Shown here piece after piece: positions 63,762 through 64,000 of a stretch of 64,000 bases of DNA. Both the position numbers and the translations under genes were made by a program. Within the stretch, counting starts at the first letter, position 1, and each line of letters starts with the position of its first letter. Origin of the DNA: a virus; IMG/VR virus record IMGVR_UViG_3300032579_000010, positions 31,016 through 95,015 of that record. One strand, 5' to 3'. The notes below the pieces were generated by a model. The model was not told where the DNA came from, made no database searches, and was given only the letters and a program-made list of their open reading frames with translations.

Positions 63762-64000
63762 TTAGATAATCAAGTTATGAACGTACTTCAAGCCTTCATA
63801 GTCTGACGACGAGGCAACATGGATACCGCCGTGACCACGGTGATGGAAGCGACAAAGAACGAGAAGGTTCTCGGCGCTGTTCACCCAAGCACCCAACTTG
63901 TCGGGGTCGTCAATGCCGGGGTATTCGGAGGCGAGCCACTTCAGGTCAACGGCGTTCATAAGGGCGAACTCAATGTGAGCGTGGTGAAGTTCGAGTGGGT
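63762..64000 (-). CDS. HNH-type protein, C-terminal part (cut by window edge)
   Basis: The frame is open at the right edge. It reads ELHHAHIEFALMNAVDLKWL, then WVNSAENLLVLCRFHHRGHG and GIHVASSSDYEGLKYV. The HH-x-HIE motif with a later LCxxHHRG is typical of phage HNH endonuclease-like proteins common in actinophages. These often lie near replication genes. Confidence 0.75.
   Translation of the reverse strand, partial: PLELHHAHIEFALMNAVDLKWLASEYPGIDDPDKLGAWVNSAENLLVLCRFHHRGHGGIHVASSSDYEGLKYVHNLII

Noticed and set aside
1-64000. Stoperator-like repressor sites, as in cluster A mycobacteriophages
   Set aside because: The TRSTGAAA motif is shorter, degenerate, often in codons in one frame, and does not match the known stoperator sequence.
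1-64000. Prophage or mobile element boundaries
   Set aside because: No integrase, transposase, att-like repeats or host genes are visible; the window is phage throughout.

Overview
The window is one continuous stretch of a tailed double-stranded DNA phage (Caudoviricetes). Nearly every gene lies on the minus strand, packed with ATGA, TAATG or few-base junctions. A WhiB-type Fe-S regulator, an Rpf/transglycosylase-like lysin, TAnnnT-type -10 boxes and apparently leaderless genes point to an actinobacterial host. GC content is roughly 50 percent by eye, so an environmental (for example freshwater) actinobacterium is plausible, but the host is inference. No sheath gene is visible; two tail-tube paralogues and a -1 frameshifted tail assembly chaperone suggest a long tail, probably siphovirus-like. 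No terminase, tRNA, integrase or CRISPR array is present; both ends are cut (tape measure at the left, HNH protein at the right).

Layout in transcription order, right to left. (1) 64.0-60.0 kb: early or accessory genes: HNH protein, small membrane protein, Cys-rich small proteins, a DUF6011-like protein, SSB. (2) 60.0-57.8 kb: small acidic protein, WhiB, portal. (3) 57.6-47.8 kb: XkdF-like prohead protease with a Ser/Asp-rich insert, then a run of helical 'GHxFHGNQW' proteins ending in a 1026-residue protein with kinase-like, papain-like and zincin-like modules. I infer that these are internal virion cargo. (4) 47.7-42.1 kb: lysin, DNA methyltransferase, tiny genes, peptide deformylase, a candidate plus-strand small RNA, a LexA-like regulator, a RecB/Cas4-like nuclease. 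(5) 42.0-37.2 kb: scaffold (with a nested start), decoration protein, major capsid protein, DUF4406, DUF1003 and DUF1599 proteins. (6) 37.2-12.3 kb: an adhesin region of three collagen-like proteins (1390, 1682 and 3776 residues), an FN3/polyproline/polyglycine protein, a GT2-methyltransferase fusion, and an FN3/Pro-Tyr/Hint protein. (7) 12.3-7.0 kb: four 2OG-Fe(II) dioxygenase-like proteins, one JmjC-like protein and three DUF6065-type proteins. (8) 6.9-0 kb: head-tail connectors, tail terminator, tail tubes, tail chaperone, tape measure.

The most striking biology is region 6 plus 7: very large collagen-like fibres beside an operon of likely protein hydroxylases, a glycosyltransferase-methyltransferase and a self-processing Hint domain. 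This looks like a phage-encoded fibre maturation system. Other unusual items are the tagged cargo family, an 18-bp perfect complementarity between a candidate plus-strand small RNA and the leader of the lysin mRNA, an apparently complete absence of GATC and AGCT, a strongly strand-biased TRSTGAAA motif, and a repeated GGGGTAGCATTTA promoter-like element. All counts were made by eye.
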